Assembly: GCF_014333525.1 (NCBI RefSeq)
Contig: NZ_JACSCX010000001.1
Span: 930,001 to 994,000, forward strand
DNA from: Hymenobacter puniceus
GTDB lineage: Bacteria > Bacteroidota > Bacteroidia > Cytophagales > Hymenobacteraceae
Direction of reading: 5' to 3'
Length of the DNA stretch: 64,000 nucleotides
Below, piece after piece: positions 8,225 to 17,064 of this stretch; within the stretch, counting starts at the first letter, position 1, and each line of letters begins with the position of its first letter. The notes under the pieces were generated by a model, which was not told where the DNA came from, ran no database searches, and saw nothing but the letters and a program-made list of their open reading frames with translations. The position numbers were made by a program, and so were the translations under genes.

Positions 8225-8641
8225 CTAGTTGGCTTTGCGCGTCTGGCGCTGGGCCTGCATCTGGCGCTGCTTAGCCTTCAGCTGCTGGTACTGCGTGGGC
8301 GTAAGCACTTGCTGCAACTCCTTATCAGACGTAGTGATAATGCGCTTCTGCTCAGCCAGCAGGGCCGGGCGGTTGTTGGCAAACTGCTTTTGCGCGGCAT
8401 TGGCCTGCTCGGCCACATCCGACAGAATAGCCCGCACCTTCTGGCGCTGATCTGGAGTCAGATTCAGCTCCTCGGTCATAATGTCGGTCATGTCGCGGGC
8501 AGCGCGGGGCGCTACTACGGGTGCCGCCGGCGGGGCCGCAGATACCGATTTGGCTTCAGGAATGGCGTTGTTGCGGCGCGCGCAGCTTACCGACAGCGTG
8601 GTCAGCAGCAATAGGGCGCAAGAGAGTTGGGAGAGGCGCAT
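8225..8641 (-). CDS. small lipoprotein with Spy/CpxP-like LTPxQ repeats
   Basis: The start at 8641 gives MRLSQLSCALLLLTTLSVSC, a lipoprotein signal peptide with Cys20. The mature chain is helical and rich in Gln and Ala. It has two LTPxQ motifs (LNLTPDQRQKVRAIL and LTPTQYQQLKAKQ), the pattern of Spy/CpxP-type periplasmic chaperones or metal-stress proteins. At 138 residues it is close to Spy in length. Similarity is limited to the motif, so the function is a suggestion only. Flanking genes give no clear context. Confidence 0.75.
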   Translation of the reverse strand: MRLSQLSCALLLLTTLSVSCARRNNAIPEAKSVSAAPPAAPVVAPRAARDMTDIMTEELNLTPDQRQKVRAILSDVAEQANAAQKQFANNRPALLAEQKRIITTSDKELQQVLTPTQYQQLKAKQRQMQAQRQTRKAN

Positions 8642-8734
8642 AAAGTAGAAGCAGAGAAAGGCGTGTGCCCCGCATACGCGAAAACCCGGATTCATGGTTA
8701 GGTCGGCGCCCCGCTACTGGCTCCGGCCAGCCGC

Positions 8735-10765
8735 TTACACCGCCGCCAGCCGCGGGGCGGCAGGCACGGCCGCCTTCATCTGCTGAGCCGTGTAGTGAGC
8801 CAGCGCCATTACGGTCAGCATCGGGTTGACGCCGCTGCAAGCCGGAAAAGCCGAGGCATCGGCCACAAACAGGTTTTTCACTTCGTACAACTCGCCGGTG
8901 GGGCTGGTGGGGTGCGTGGCCGGGTCACCGCCCATGCGGCAGGTGCTCATCTGGTGGGCGCTGTAGAGTCCAAATTGATTGGGCTTCCAGCTTAGGTGCG
9001 TGAGCTGTTCCAGCACTTCGGGGTTTTGCAGCTGGCCGTTTTTCACTTGCAGCGTAGGCAGCGTGCCGTGCGGCAGCAGCACCGTGTGGGCGCCGGCCGC
9101 AGCATGAATCTCGGCGGCGGCTCGCACGCCGGTCAGCATGTTGGCGCGGTCGTGCTCCGAGAGAGTGTAGTCGATGAGCGCCTGCCCGTGCTTGTCGATG
9201 CTGACGCGGCCGCCGTCCCGGTCGCGGGTGAGCACAATGAATGAGCCCAGATGGCTAGCCTGCTGCATGAGTTGCTTGTGCTGGCGGCCGTTCAGCCAGG
9301 GCAGCACCATGCTCATCAAGCCCACGTGGGCGGGCGGCGTTTCCAGCTTGGCGCCGTAGTTGGTGCCGTTGAGCATCGTGAAGCAGTCATTCACCACCGA
9401 CATACTGGGCCCGAACCACGGCTGCATCGGCTTGTCATACAGCCCCGACACCACCACCGTGGGATGCAGATTGAGGTGGCGCCCGATGTGCGGATGCTGC
9501 AGGCCACTGCGCAGCAGCAGCGCCGGCGTCTGGATGGCGCCGCCTGCCACCACCACCCGCCGGGCCCGCACCGTCACGCGCACCGGGCGGCCGTCGGCGG
9601 TGGTGTGTACGGCCTCAGCCCCGGTGGCGCGGCCCTCGGTTATCGTCACGCGCTCCACCCGCGTGTCGGCCAGCAGGCGCGCGCCGTGCTCGAAAGCCTG
9701 CAGCAGATAGGTGTTGAGTGTGCCCTGCTTGACGCCGTGCGCATCACCGAGCGTGGTGTAGCCCAGGGCCTGAAAATGCGCGTCGGAATCGGTAAGGCCT
9801 TTTTCGTTGCGCGGAATCAGCTTCACCTCCTGCCCCAGCTTAGTAGAGCCGTCCCAGAGGGCTTGGTTTTGGCCGTTGTGGCGCGTGTAGTCGATGTTTA
9901 CACTCAGGGCACGGCTTATAGCATCCAGGCTTTTCTTGAACTCCAACGAAGCTACGTGCGGCAGCTGATGCTCGCGCGCCCACTCCTGCAGCACGTAGTC
10001 GGGGGTGCGGAACGAGCCGGCCCAGTTGACGGTGGTGCCGCCGCCCAGGCAGGAGCCGGCCAGAATACCAATGCTACCATCCTGGGTGCTGAGCGCGCCT
10101 TTAGCATCATAGAGCTTGCCCAGCATGTCCACTTCGCGCTGCGTGAAGTCGCAGCCGTGGCAGTAGGGGCCTTTGTCGAGTACCAGCACATCGTGGCCGG
10201 CGGCAGCCAGCTCGCCGGCTACCACGCCGCCACCCGCGCCGCTGCCAATCACCAGCACGTCGCAGTCGTAGGTTACGTCCTGGGTCGGCTGCAGCGTCCG
10301 GATGGGCTTGGTGGTTTCCACAGGCAGGTCGGCAGGCAGTGGGCCGGAGTAGCCGATACTGTCCCACACCGGGTTGCGGCCGCCGGCTTCGGCGCCGCCA
10401 TAAAACAGAATCAGCAGCAGCTTGCGCAGCGCGTGGAAGCCTTTGCGCAGCTGCGGCACGTTGCTCTGGGCCCAGCTTTGCAGCATTTTTTCGCGCTGAG
10501 CGGGCTGCAGGTGCACAAACGGCCGCAGCGGCCCAAACCAGGTCAGCCCCAGCGTCGGAGAATCAAGCAAGCCCAGCAGCTTAAGAAACTCCTGGCGCGC
10601 GGCGGCGGGCTGCTCCTCTAGTATCTCCCCAATCTGGCTGACGTCGACGCCCTCGGAGCCGCTTCGCTGCCAGAACGCCGCATGTTCGGCGGGCCCATCA
10701 ATGGCAGGAATGAATGTATCGGCAAGGGCGCGCAGGGTGGCACGCTGGGCTTCGGTGAACTGCAT
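8735..10765 (-). CDS. GMC-family long-chain alcohol oxidase-like flavoprotein
   Basis: A 676-residue GMC oxidoreductase. An N-terminal helical extension of about 165 residues precedes the FAD motif GSGAGGG (174-180), as in long-chain fatty alcohol oxidases. The C-terminal HQMSTCRMGGDP and SGVNPMLTVMALA segments hold the usual active-site and FAD residues. The start was placed at 10765 (MQFTEAQRATL), dropping a longer upstream frame that lacks sense. It would oxidise long-chain alcohols to aldehydes. The next gene upstream on the same strand is an aldehyde dehydrogenase, which fits an alcohol-aldehyde-acid route. Electron acceptor unknown. Confidence 0.88.
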   Translation of the reverse strand: MQFTEAQRATLRALADTFIPAIDGPAEHAAFWQRSGSEGVDVSQIGEILEEQPAAARQEFLKLLGLLDSPTLGLTWFGPLRPFVHLQPAQREKMLQSWAQSNVPQLRKGFHALRKLLLILFYGGAEAGGRNPVWDSIGYSGPLPADLPVETTKPIRTLQPTQDVTYDCDVLVIGSGAGGGVVAGELAAAGHDVLVLDKGPYCHGCDFTQREVDMLGKLYDAKGALSTQDGSIGILAGSCLGGGTTVNWAGSFRTPDYVLQEWAREHQLPHVASLEFKKSLDAISRALSVNIDYTRHNGQNQALWDGSTKLGQEVKLIPRNEKGLTDSDAHFQALGYTTLGDAHGVKQGTLNTYLLQAFEHGARLLADTRVERVTITEGRATGAEAVHTTADGRPVRVTVRARRVVVAGGAIQTPALLLRSGLQHPHIGRHLNLHPTVVVSGLYDKPMQPWFGPSMSVVNDCFTMLNGTNYGAKLETPPAHVGLMSMVLPWLNGRQHKQLMQQASHLGSFIVLTRDRDGGRVSIDKHGQALIDYTLSEHDRANMLTGVRAAAEIHAAAGAHTVLLPHGTLPTLQVKNGQLQNPEVLEQLTHLSWKPNQFGLYSAHQMSTCRMGGDPATHPTSPTGELYEVKNLFVADASAFPACSGVNPMLTVMALAHYTAQQMKAAVPAAPRLAAV

Positions 10766-11194
10766 GGCACTGAGAACGTCAGGGTAGAAATCCGGCAGGC
10801 GGTAGGCGGCCCGCCGGGTTCCAAAAGTTCGCACTTTTTCCGCAGAACTACTCGGCTTGCATACGAAATTTACGCTGGGGTGATGAAGGAATGAGGTGAT
10901 AGAGTGACGACGTAAAGCCGAACGTCATTCCGAGCCTGCGAGGAATCTCGTGTGCTGACGTTGCCATGCTTTTAGCCGTTGTTTCTTCAAGAACGACGTT
11001 GAACCGAATAGCATCATCATTGCTGACATTGTATGTTCGGCGCGGTTCTGGTCGTTCAACGACGAGACGCGAATATGCATCTCTACACCGTTCACATCAT
11101 TGTGACATCAGCACGCGAGATTCCTCGCTCCGCTCGGAATGACGTTCATTATCATTCCATCATTCCATCACTTCATCATTCCATCACCCAAAAA
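10766..11194. other. gene-free stretch filled by nested palindromic repeats
   Basis: This 429-bp gap between the alcohol oxidase and aldehyde dehydrogenase holds no credible gene. It contains a family A palindrome whose two arms are split by a family B element, then a run of short ATTCCATC/ACTTCATC repeats at 11150-11185. No terminator hairpin is evident for the aldehyde dehydrogenase other than the palindrome itself. Confidence 0.7.
10921..11147. repeat. composite repeat: family A palindrome interrupted by a family B element
   Basis: Family A arms lie at 10921-10963 and 11105-11147 (ACGTCATTCCGAGC outermost, TGTGCTGACGT innermost). Between them, instead of the usual 15-30 base spacer, are about 140 bases. 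These include a second inverted pair (GAACGAC...GAACCGAA at 10991-11008 against TTCGG...GTCGTTC at 11036-11057) and GAGACGCGAATATGCATCTC at 11064-11083. The latter recurs in cleaner form at 34270-34303. The order suggests a B element inserted into the loop of an A element. Confidence 0.8.
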
Positions 11195-12628
11195 TCACAG
11201 CCAGCGCAGTAGCAAACCCACCATGCGCTTCACTTTGGGCGTGTAGGGCGGGTAGAACTGCTTGATGCCAGTGAGGCCAATACGCTGTTTGAGTACCGAT
11301 TTTTCGTTGCTGAAGGCCAAGAAGCCAGCATGGCCGTGGGCGCGGCCCAGGCCGCTGTTGCCGGCGCCGCCAAACGGCAGCTCGGGGTGCGCTAGGTGCA
11401 GCACTGTTTCGTTGACAGCCGCGCCGCCGGCCGGGATGTTGCCCAGCAGGTAGCGCTGGTTTGCTCTGCTTTGGGTGAAGATGTACAGCGCCAACGGCCG
11501 GGGCCGGGAGTTCACCTCATCGGTGGCTTCGGCCAGAGTGCGGAACGTGCGCACGGGCAGCAGAGGCCCGAAAATTTCTTCCTGCATGATGCGGCTATCA
11601 GCGGCCACGTTCTGCAGCACGGTGGGCTCGATGAAGCGCTGTGCGGCATCTACGTGGCCGCCCAAGGCCAGCGTGGCGCCGTGCAACTGGGCATCTTCCA
11701 GCAAACCGGCCACCCGCTCGAAGTGGTGCTGGTTGACGATGCGGGCAAACGAGTCGGAGCCAACGACACCTTGGTCGGCAGCATCGTAGAAGCGGCGCAC
11801 CACGGCCCCGATTTCCTGCAGCAGCGGCTGCTGCACGCTTTCGTGCACCAGTAGGTAGTCGGGCGCCACGCAGGTCTGGCCGGCGTTGATGCCTTTGCCC
11901 CACACAATTTTCTCGGCCGCGTCGCGCAGGTTGGCAGTTTCGTCCACGATGGCCGGGCTCTTGCCGCCCAGCTCCAGCGTCACGCTGGTGAGGTGCTCGG
12001 CGGCGGCGCGCATCACCACCTTGCCCACCTGCGGGCTGCCCGTGAAAAAGATATGGTCGAAAGGCAGGCCCAGCAGCTCGGTGGCTATGTTTTTGTCGCC
12101 TTCCACCACCGTCACCTCGGCCGGGTCGAACAGCTCGCGGGCCATACGGCTCAGCAGCGCCGCCACGGTAGGCGTCATCTCCGACGGCTTGATAATGACG
12201 CAGTTGCCAGCGGCCAGCGCCGAAATCAGCGGATCTATGGCCAGGTAAAACGGGTAGTTCCAGGGCGAAATAATGAGGCAGACACCTTTGGGCTCGATCT
12301 GCACCCAGCCGCGCGCGCCCAGCAGCGCCAGCGGGGTTTCGGCGGGGCGGGGCGCCATCCACTGCCGGAGGTGGCGCAGCGTGTGCTTGATTTCGGTTTG
12401 GGAAGGCCAGATTTCCGAGACGTCGGTTTCGGTGGTGGGCTTGCGGAAATCGGCGTAAAGCGCCTGCTGAATGGCGGCGCGGTTTTCGGTGATCCAATGG
12501 CCCAGCTTGCGCAGCCGAATGGTGCGCGCCGCGGCATCTTCGCGGCGTAAAGCGCCACTACGGATCTGCTGCTGCGCAAACAAATCACCGAGGGCAACGG
12601 GAGCAACAGATTCGGGGGCAGCGGGCAT
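11195..12628 (-). CDS. NAD(P)-dependent aldehyde dehydrogenase, ALDH3-like
   Basis: The 477-residue protein has the catalytic Glu219 in LELGGKSP and nucleophile Cys253 in NAGQTCVAPDY, with WNYPF as the oxyanion/substrate region. The short N-terminus and the C-terminal tail KQFYPPYTPKVKRMVGLLLRWL (amphipathic and basic) resemble class 3 fatty aldehyde dehydrogenases, which associate with membranes. Gene order with the downstream long-chain alcohol oxidase suggests oxidation of long-chain aldehydes to acids. The pair is separated by 430 bp of repeats, so joint transcription is uncertain. Confidence 0.92.
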   Translation of the reverse strand: MPAAPESVAPVALGDLFAQQQIRSGALRREDAAARTIRLRKLGHWITENRAAIQQALYADFRKPTTETDVSEIWPSQTEIKHTLRHLRQWMAPRPAETPLALLGARGWVQIEPKGVCLIISPWNYPFYLAIDPLISALAAGNCVIIKPSEMTPTVAALLSRMARELFDPAEVTVVEGDKNIATELLGLPFDHIFFTGSPQVGKVVMRAAAEHLTSVTLELGGKSPAIVDETANLRDAAEKIVWGKGINAGQTCVAPDYLLVHESVQQPLLQEIGAVVRRFYDAADQGVVGSDSFARIVNQHHFERVAGLLEDAQLHGATLALGGHVDAAQRFIEPTVLQNVAADSRIMQEEIFGPLLPVRTFRTLAEATDEVNSRPRPLALYIFTQSRANQRYLLGNIPAGGAAVNETVLHLAHPELPFGGAGNSGLGRAHGHAGFLAFSNEKSVLKQRIGLTGIKQFYPPYTPKVKRMVGLLLRWL

Positions 12629-12891
12629 AATAGTGAAAAACGGAACTGATAGGACGTAGAACTGATACGCACAACTAAACGCTGCGACCAGCTGAATTGC
12701 CTTCGGGGCGGGCCAGCACCATCAGCCGAAGTGCCAATAAAAAATTATGGCAAGGTTTTCGGCGGGAGCAGTGAGTGTGTAAGCAAGCAACAAAAATCTA
12801 TTTATCAAGTCATTATATATGAAAAAGCCTGACGATTAGCCGATTAGTTTGCCTTAATTTTGCCGATCCAATCTGCTACCTCTCTGAAAAC

Positions 12892-13509
12892 ATGCTTGAT
12901 CTTCAACCGCTTGCTGCAGTGGTCACCACTCGCCGCCAGCGCAATGCGGCGGCAGCCCCCAGGCTATTAGATGCATTGCCTCCTCAGCGCCGCGGCCGTC
13001 GGCGGCGGGCAGAGCCCGCCATGGCCAGCGCCACCAGTGGCACCTTCCAGCCTCACATGACGCCGCTGGAGGAGCCTCTGAAGAAGCTGCAGCAGCTGTT
13101 GGAGTTGCTGAACACTCATTTCCTACGCTACGATGAGCTGGAGCTGAGTTGCCCTTTGCAACCCGGAGGCTGGTCGCGCCGGCAGCTACTGGGGCACCTG
13201 CTGGATTCAGCCATCAACAACCATCAGCGCTTCGTGCTTTGCCAGCTTGCGCCTGAGCCCAGCCGCATTATACCCTACCAGCAAGACGGCTGGGTGACCT
13301 GCGGAGCCTATCAGACTGCTCCTGCCGCTGAACTGCTGCAGCTCTGGACCTTGCATAATCGGCAGCTGGTGCGCATGCTCAGCCAGCTTACGCCTGCTGC
13401 CCTGGAGCACCGCTGCGAATATGAAAACGGCTACACTGTTACGCTGGGCTGGATAGTTGAGGATTATGTAGTGCATATGGAGCATCACATCCGGCAGATT
13501 ATCGGCTAA
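12892..13509 (+). CDS. DinB-family (YfiT-like) protein
   Basis: The core from about residue 56 is a four-helix DinB-like domain with metal-ligand histidines in LLGHLLDSA and VHMEHHIRQI. Members include bacillithiol-linked transferases and unknown metal-dependent hydrolases. The start is doubtful. The frame opens at 12892, but the first 43 codons are Arg/Ala-rich and unlike the family; ATGs at 13021 and 13057 would give lengths closer to typical members (about 150-165 residues). A TAATTTTG box at 12855 fits the early start. It stands alone on the plus strand. Confidence 0.78.
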   Translation: MLDLQPLAAVVTTRRQRNAAAAPRLLDALPPQRRGRRRRAEPAMASATSGTFQPHMTPLEEPLKKLQQLLELLNTHFLRYDELELSCPLQPGGWSRRQLLGHLLDSAINNHQRFVLCQLAPEPSRIIPYQQDGWVTCGAYQTAPAAELLQLWTLHNRQLVRMLSQLTPAALEHRCEYENGYTVTLGWIVEDYVVHMEHHIRQIIG

Positions 13510-13587
13510 GAACGAAGGGGTTTTGAAGGTGGGGGCACTATCCGGAGTGGTGTGCCGTTAGGGGAGCTTGTTCATTGCTTTTTCTGA

Positions 13588-14400
13588 ATGTTAGTTCCGT
13601 TTTTGCGCCCGTGGCGCTACGTACGCCGGTTGGTTTTGCCAGCGGTTTTGACTTTGATTTTTGGTAATCAGGCGGCCGCTGGCCCACCGGCCCGGCCCCG
13701 GCCCGCCGCCTTGCACCTACAGGTGCGGCGCGTGGCGCCCAATGTGTTCGTGCACACGTCTTATCACCGCTACGCCGGTAAAACCGAGTTGGCGGCGTCC
13801 AATGGCCTGATCGTCAGCACCAAGAAAGGCGCACTGCTCATTGATACGGCCTGGGACCCGGAGCAGACACTGGAATTGCTGCAGTGGATATCCGACAGCC
13901 TGCACCAGCGCGTGCGGCTGGTGGTGGTGTCGCAGGCGCAAGGGGCGCGGCTGGCAGGGCTGGCGGTGCTGCGCGCCAACCATATTAAGGTGTACAGCAC
14001 GCCGCTCACGGCCCGGCTGGCGGCCCGGCTGCCCTTCGGGGCACCGACGCCGGCCATTCAGCCCTATACCGTAATCCGGGCCGGGCGGACGCGGCTGGAG
14101 CTGTTCTTCCCTGGCCCCGGCTACAGCCCCGACAATCTGGTAGCGTGGCTGCCCAAGCAGCGCGTGCTGTTCGGTGGCGACCTGCTGCAGGAAGCTGCCG
14201 CGCAAAGCCTGAACAGTACCGCCGACACCAATCTGAAGCAGTGGACCACTACGCTGCGCAAGCTGCAAACCCGCTACCCACGCGCTGAAGTGCTGGTGCC
14301 CGGACAAGGCCAGTGGGGCAGCCCCGAACTGCTCAGCCACACCCTGAAATTGCTGCGCAACGCGCCCCGCAAGCCCCAAACGGCACTCAATGCCCGGTAG
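13588..14400 (+). CDS. subclass B1 metallo-beta-lactamase-like protein lacking all zinc ligands
   Basis: The 270-residue protein has an N-terminal hydrophobic segment (residues 12-31) and a B1-type scaffold: NVFVHTSY, NGLIVSTKKGALLIDTAWD, SPDNLVAWLP, VLFGGDLL. Every metal ligand is replaced. HxHxD is Q116-A-Q118-G-A120, the next His is Tyr179 (PGYSPDN), the Cys is Asp198 (FGGD) and the last His is Gln240 (PGQG). The frame is intact, with normal codon use. It therefore looks like a maintained non-catalytic member of the fold, perhaps a binding protein. An active MBL-fold hydrolase with all ligands lies at 26383, for contrast. No operon partner. Confidence 0.85.
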   Translation: MLVPFLRPWRYVRRLVLPAVLTLIFGNQAAAGPPARPRPAALHLQVRRVAPNVFVHTSYHRYAGKTELAASNGLIVSTKKGALLIDTAWDPEQTLELLQWISDSLHQRVRLVVVSQAQGARLAGLAVLRANHIKVYSTPLTARLAARLPFGAPTPAIQPYTVIRAGRTRLELFFPGPGYSPDNLVAWLPKQRVLFGGDLLQEAAAQSLNSTADTNLKQWTTTLRKLQTRYPRAEVLVPGQGQWGSPELLSHTLKLLRNAPRKPQTALNAR

Positions 14401-14842
14401 AACGGCACGGCCGGAACGATAAAATTGGCGGGCTGAAAACGAAAAAAGCTGAGACCGAACGGTCTCAGCTTTTTTAACGTCCGTCGACGAAATCGGCGAA
14501 CGGGCCAGCGGCAAAATTCCCACCCAATGCCGCTGGATGCTGGTGGCAGACAGCGCCGGCGCACCATCTGCCTACTGACTTGCGCCAGCTGTTTTCTATC
14601 AGAAAGGGACTGGAAAGCTGCTTTTCAACCCTCCACTGTCCACTTTGTGTTGCTGGTGAAAGCAGGCCGTTGCTGGGTGAAAAAACCAATTGAAACCGGT
14701 GTTCGGCAGCAGGCCTGAATCGTGACACAATTTCGGCAGTTAATCAGGGGGTTACTACGTCGTAGTTAGCCGATGCAGGTGCTGTATTGACTTAATGTAT
14801 TAATTTCGCCAGAAGTATCAGCCAGTAAAGCATTACTCCGTC
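14401..14842. other. gene-free stretch
   Basis: This 442-bp gap holds the terminator at 14443-14476. The rest shows no ORF with family sense and no palindrome of the dispersed families. The last 80 bp before the AraC gene are AT-rich (CTTAATGTATTAATTTCG) and probably contain its promoter, though no clear -33/-7 pair can be assigned. Confidence 0.5.
14443..14476 (+). terminator. terminator after the MBL-like gene
   Basis: AAAAAGCTGAGACC and GGTCTCAGCTTTTTT form a 14-bp perfect stem around GAAC, with a T-run on the plus side and A-run on the minus side. Confidence 0.92.
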
Positions 14843-15712
14843 ATGAAGCTGCAGTTTGAGCCTATCCACCCGACCGCCGACAGCTCGTTTACGCTGCTGC
14901 ACTACACCCAGGTGCAGAGTGCCGGCCTGCTCTGGCACTACCACCCCGAGTACGAGCTAGTGTACATTCCGGAAGGCAGCGGCCGGCGCCATATCGGGCA
15001 GCACATTTCGCGCTTCGAGGAAGGCGAGTTGGTACTCATCGGGCCCGACCTGCCGCACCTCACGTTCAGCTACGGACTGCCGGCCGGCACGCCGTTCGAG
15101 GAAATTGTGGTGCAGCTCCGCTCCGATTTCCTGGGGCCGGAGTTCTGGCAGCACCCCGAGCTGGCCGACATCCGGCATTTGCTGGCCCGCTCGCACGAAG
15201 GCCTTTCGTTTGGGGGTATGACCCGCGCGGCAGCCGGCGACCTGCTGCGCGAGTTGCTGCACGCGCCGCCTTTCGCGCGCCTGCTACTGCTGCTGCAGGT
15301 GCTGCAGCGCCTGGCCCAGGCCGCACCCGACGACTACACGCCGCTGCACGCCGGCGCTGGCAGCCAGGCGTTGAGCGGCAAGGAACAGCAGCGCCTGAGC
15401 CGGGTGTACCAATTTGTGGAGCAGCACTATTTCCGGGCCACGCTGTCGGTGCAGCAGGTGGCGGAGGTAGCGCATTTGTCGGTGCCGGCGTTTTGCCGCT
15501 ACTTCAAGAAGATGACGCGCCTCACGCTCACCGAGTTTCTGCAGGAATACCGCGTCGGGCAGGCCTGCCGCAGCCTCATGGATGAGGAGCTGTCAGTGAC
15601 GGAGGTGTGCTACGCCAGTGGCTTCAACAACCTGTCGCACTTCAACAAAACCTTCCGGCGCTACACCGGCTACAGTCCCACCGAATACCGCAAGCAGCGC
15701 GCAGCAGCGTAA
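14843..15712 (+). CDS. AraC-family transcriptional regulator
   Basis: The 289-residue protein has an N-terminal cupin-like sensing domain (HYHPEYELVYIPEGSGRRHIG, residues 32-52) and a C-terminal double helix-turn-helix. The latter includes LSVQQVAEVAHLSVPAFCRYFKKMT and the conserved GFNNLSHFNKTFRRYTGYSPTEYR. Such regulators of the MelR/RhaS-like type usually respond to sugars. No transporter or sugar operon is adjacent, so the target is unknown. It is followed by a short palindrome rather than a classical terminator. Confidence 0.92.
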   Translation: MKLQFEPIHPTADSSFTLLHYTQVQSAGLLWHYHPEYELVYIPEGSGRRHIGQHISRFEEGELVLIGPDLPHLTFSYGLPAGTPFEEIVVQLRSDFLGPEFWQHPELADIRHLLARSHEGLSFGGMTRAAAGDLLRELLHAPPFARLLLLLQVLQRLAQAAPDDYTPLHAGAGSQALSGKEQQRLSRVYQFVEQHYFRATLSVQQVAEVAHLSVPAFCRYFKKMTRLTLTEFLQEYRVGQACRSLMDEELSVTEVCYASGFNNLSHFNKTFRRYTGYSPTEYRKQRAAA

Positions 15713-15740
15713 GCGCGCACCGGAGCGAGGCGACGATCTG

Positions 15741-15778
15741 AAGAACGTCATTCCTCGCAAGCTCGGAATGACGTTCTT
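15741..15778. repeat. miniature family A palindrome
   Basis: AAGAACGTCATTCC and GGAATGACGTTCTT are perfect 14-bp inverted arms around TCGCAAGCTC. These are the outer ends of a family A repeat joined with the middle missing, as if the inner part had been deleted. It lies 29 bp after the AraC gene. Confidence 0.85.
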
Positions 15779-15881
15779 CTGGCTTCGTTCTGATGGTACT
15801 GTTCTACCAGCACTGTTCTAGTTAGCGCCGTTCTGCTGGCTGTGCCGGAACGTGCGCTGCCGGGCGGTTGTATGGCAAATG

Positions 15882-17012
15882 ATGCCTGCTTTTTCTTTCC
15901 TGACTACGCCCCGTTTTTTACCGGCAATATGCTGGCTGCTGCCGCTGCTGGGTTTGCTGCTGGGCGCCGTTCCGGCTGGGGTTCCTAAGCCAATTCTGCT
16001 GCTGCCGGCACCGCTCGGTCTGGCGCCCACCACCTTCACCATTGCCGAGGTGCGCGACGACCGGGCCGACCGCCAGGCGGTGGCCTGGCTGCTGCCGGTG
16101 CCCACTGGCGCCGCCACCACAGCCGTTCCGGTCGCTACTGATTTGCAGGGCGGCGCTGCGGAGGCACTGCGTCAGTTTGCCTGGAAAAGCCTGCCGCGCA
16201 CCGCCGGACTACGGCCCGTTGTTGTCCGGATAAAGGAGCTGCGGGTGCAGGAAACGGCCGCGCCGGGCGGGCAGGTGGAAGGCCGGATCAGTGTCCGGCT
16301 GGCGTTTGAGTGGCTGCGTCCCGACGGCCCACCTCTGCTGCTCACAGAGTACAGTGGTGGGGCCCGCTACGGCCGGACGCTGGCCAGCCAGGCCGTGGTG
16401 GAGCCTACGTTGCGCCAAACCCTGGCCGATGCGCTACGCTACTTCAATAGCTGGATGACCCAGGCCGCCGACCACGACGTGCGCCTTGCCACGGCCGTGC
16501 ATCCCACTTTCCGCCAGGACGTGCGCCAGACCGAGCCCGACACGCTGTTCTACGACCCCGCCCGGCCCCTGCGCTGGGATGATTTCACGGGCCGGCCGCG
16601 GCCGGGCAACTACGCGGCCACCGTGTTTCCGGGGTTTGCGTATCGGGGGCAGCCACGAGTGGTGCGCGGGGTGGTGCAGTTGGGCATTACGCTGCAGGTG
16701 TTTGTGGTGCGCAGCAGTTCCTGGGTGGGGCCCGGCCAGAAGACGCCGTTCAACCTCAACCACGAGCAGCGCCACTTCGATATTGTGCGGCTGGTGGCCG
16801 AGCGGTTCCGGCGCAAAGCCACCACCGACAGCCTAACAGTAGAAGATTACAACAGCATATTGCAGCTGCAGTACCTGAAATCATTCACTGAAATGAACCG
16901 CCTGCAGGACCAGTATGACCTGGAAACCCACCACGGCCAGGACGCTGCCACTCAGGACCGCTGGAACCAGCGCATCGACGCAGAGCTGCGCAGCTACGGC
17001 ATCATTCGTTGA
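15882..17012 (+). CDS. secreted DUF922-type putative zinc protease
   Basis: The protein begins with a hydrophobic leader (PRFLPAICWLLPLLGLLLGAVPAG), so it is exported. The C-terminal half contains PARPLRWDDFTGRPRPGNYAA and an HExxH-like zinc motif, HEQRH, at about residue 294 within FNLNHEQRHFDI. This combination is typical of DUF922 proteins, predicted zinc-dependent proteases. The N-terminal region of about 200 residues is not recognised. The ATG at 15882 was preferred because it starts the leader; starts at 15852 and 15879 are in frame. About 376 residues. Activity unproven. Confidence 0.75.
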   Translation: MPAFSFLTTPRFLPAICWLLPLLGLLLGAVPAGVPKPILLLPAPLGLAPTTFTIAEVRDDRADRQAVAWLLPVPTGAATTAVPVATDLQGGAAEALRQFAWKSLPRTAGLRPVVVRIKELRVQETAAPGGQVEGRISVRLAFEWLRPDGPPLLLTEYSGGARYGRTLASQAVVEPTLRQTLADALRYFNSWMTQAADHDVRLATAVHPTFRQDVRQTEPDTLFYDPARPLRWDDFTGRPRPGNYAATVFPGFAYRGQPRVVRGVVQLGITLQVFVVRSSSWVGPGQKTPFNLNHEQRHFDIVRLVAERFRRKATTDSLTVEDYNSILQLQYLKSFTEMNRLQDQYDLETHHGQDAATQDRWNQRIDAELRSYGIIR

Positions 17013-17028
17013 GCTGGTGCATACAGTG

Positions 17029-17064
17029 GAAAGCCTTTAGCGTGTAGCACGCCAAAGGCTTTTC
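17029..17064 (+). terminator. terminator after the DUF922 gene
   Basis: AAAGCCTTT-A-GCGTG and CACGC-C-AAAGGCTTT pair around TAG, followed by a short T-run. It lies 17 bp past the stop codon. Confidence 0.8.

Noticed and set aside
9251..10621. 456-codon plus ORF opposite the GMC oxidase
   Set aside because: Shadow frame; the GMC motifs on the minus strand are unambiguous.
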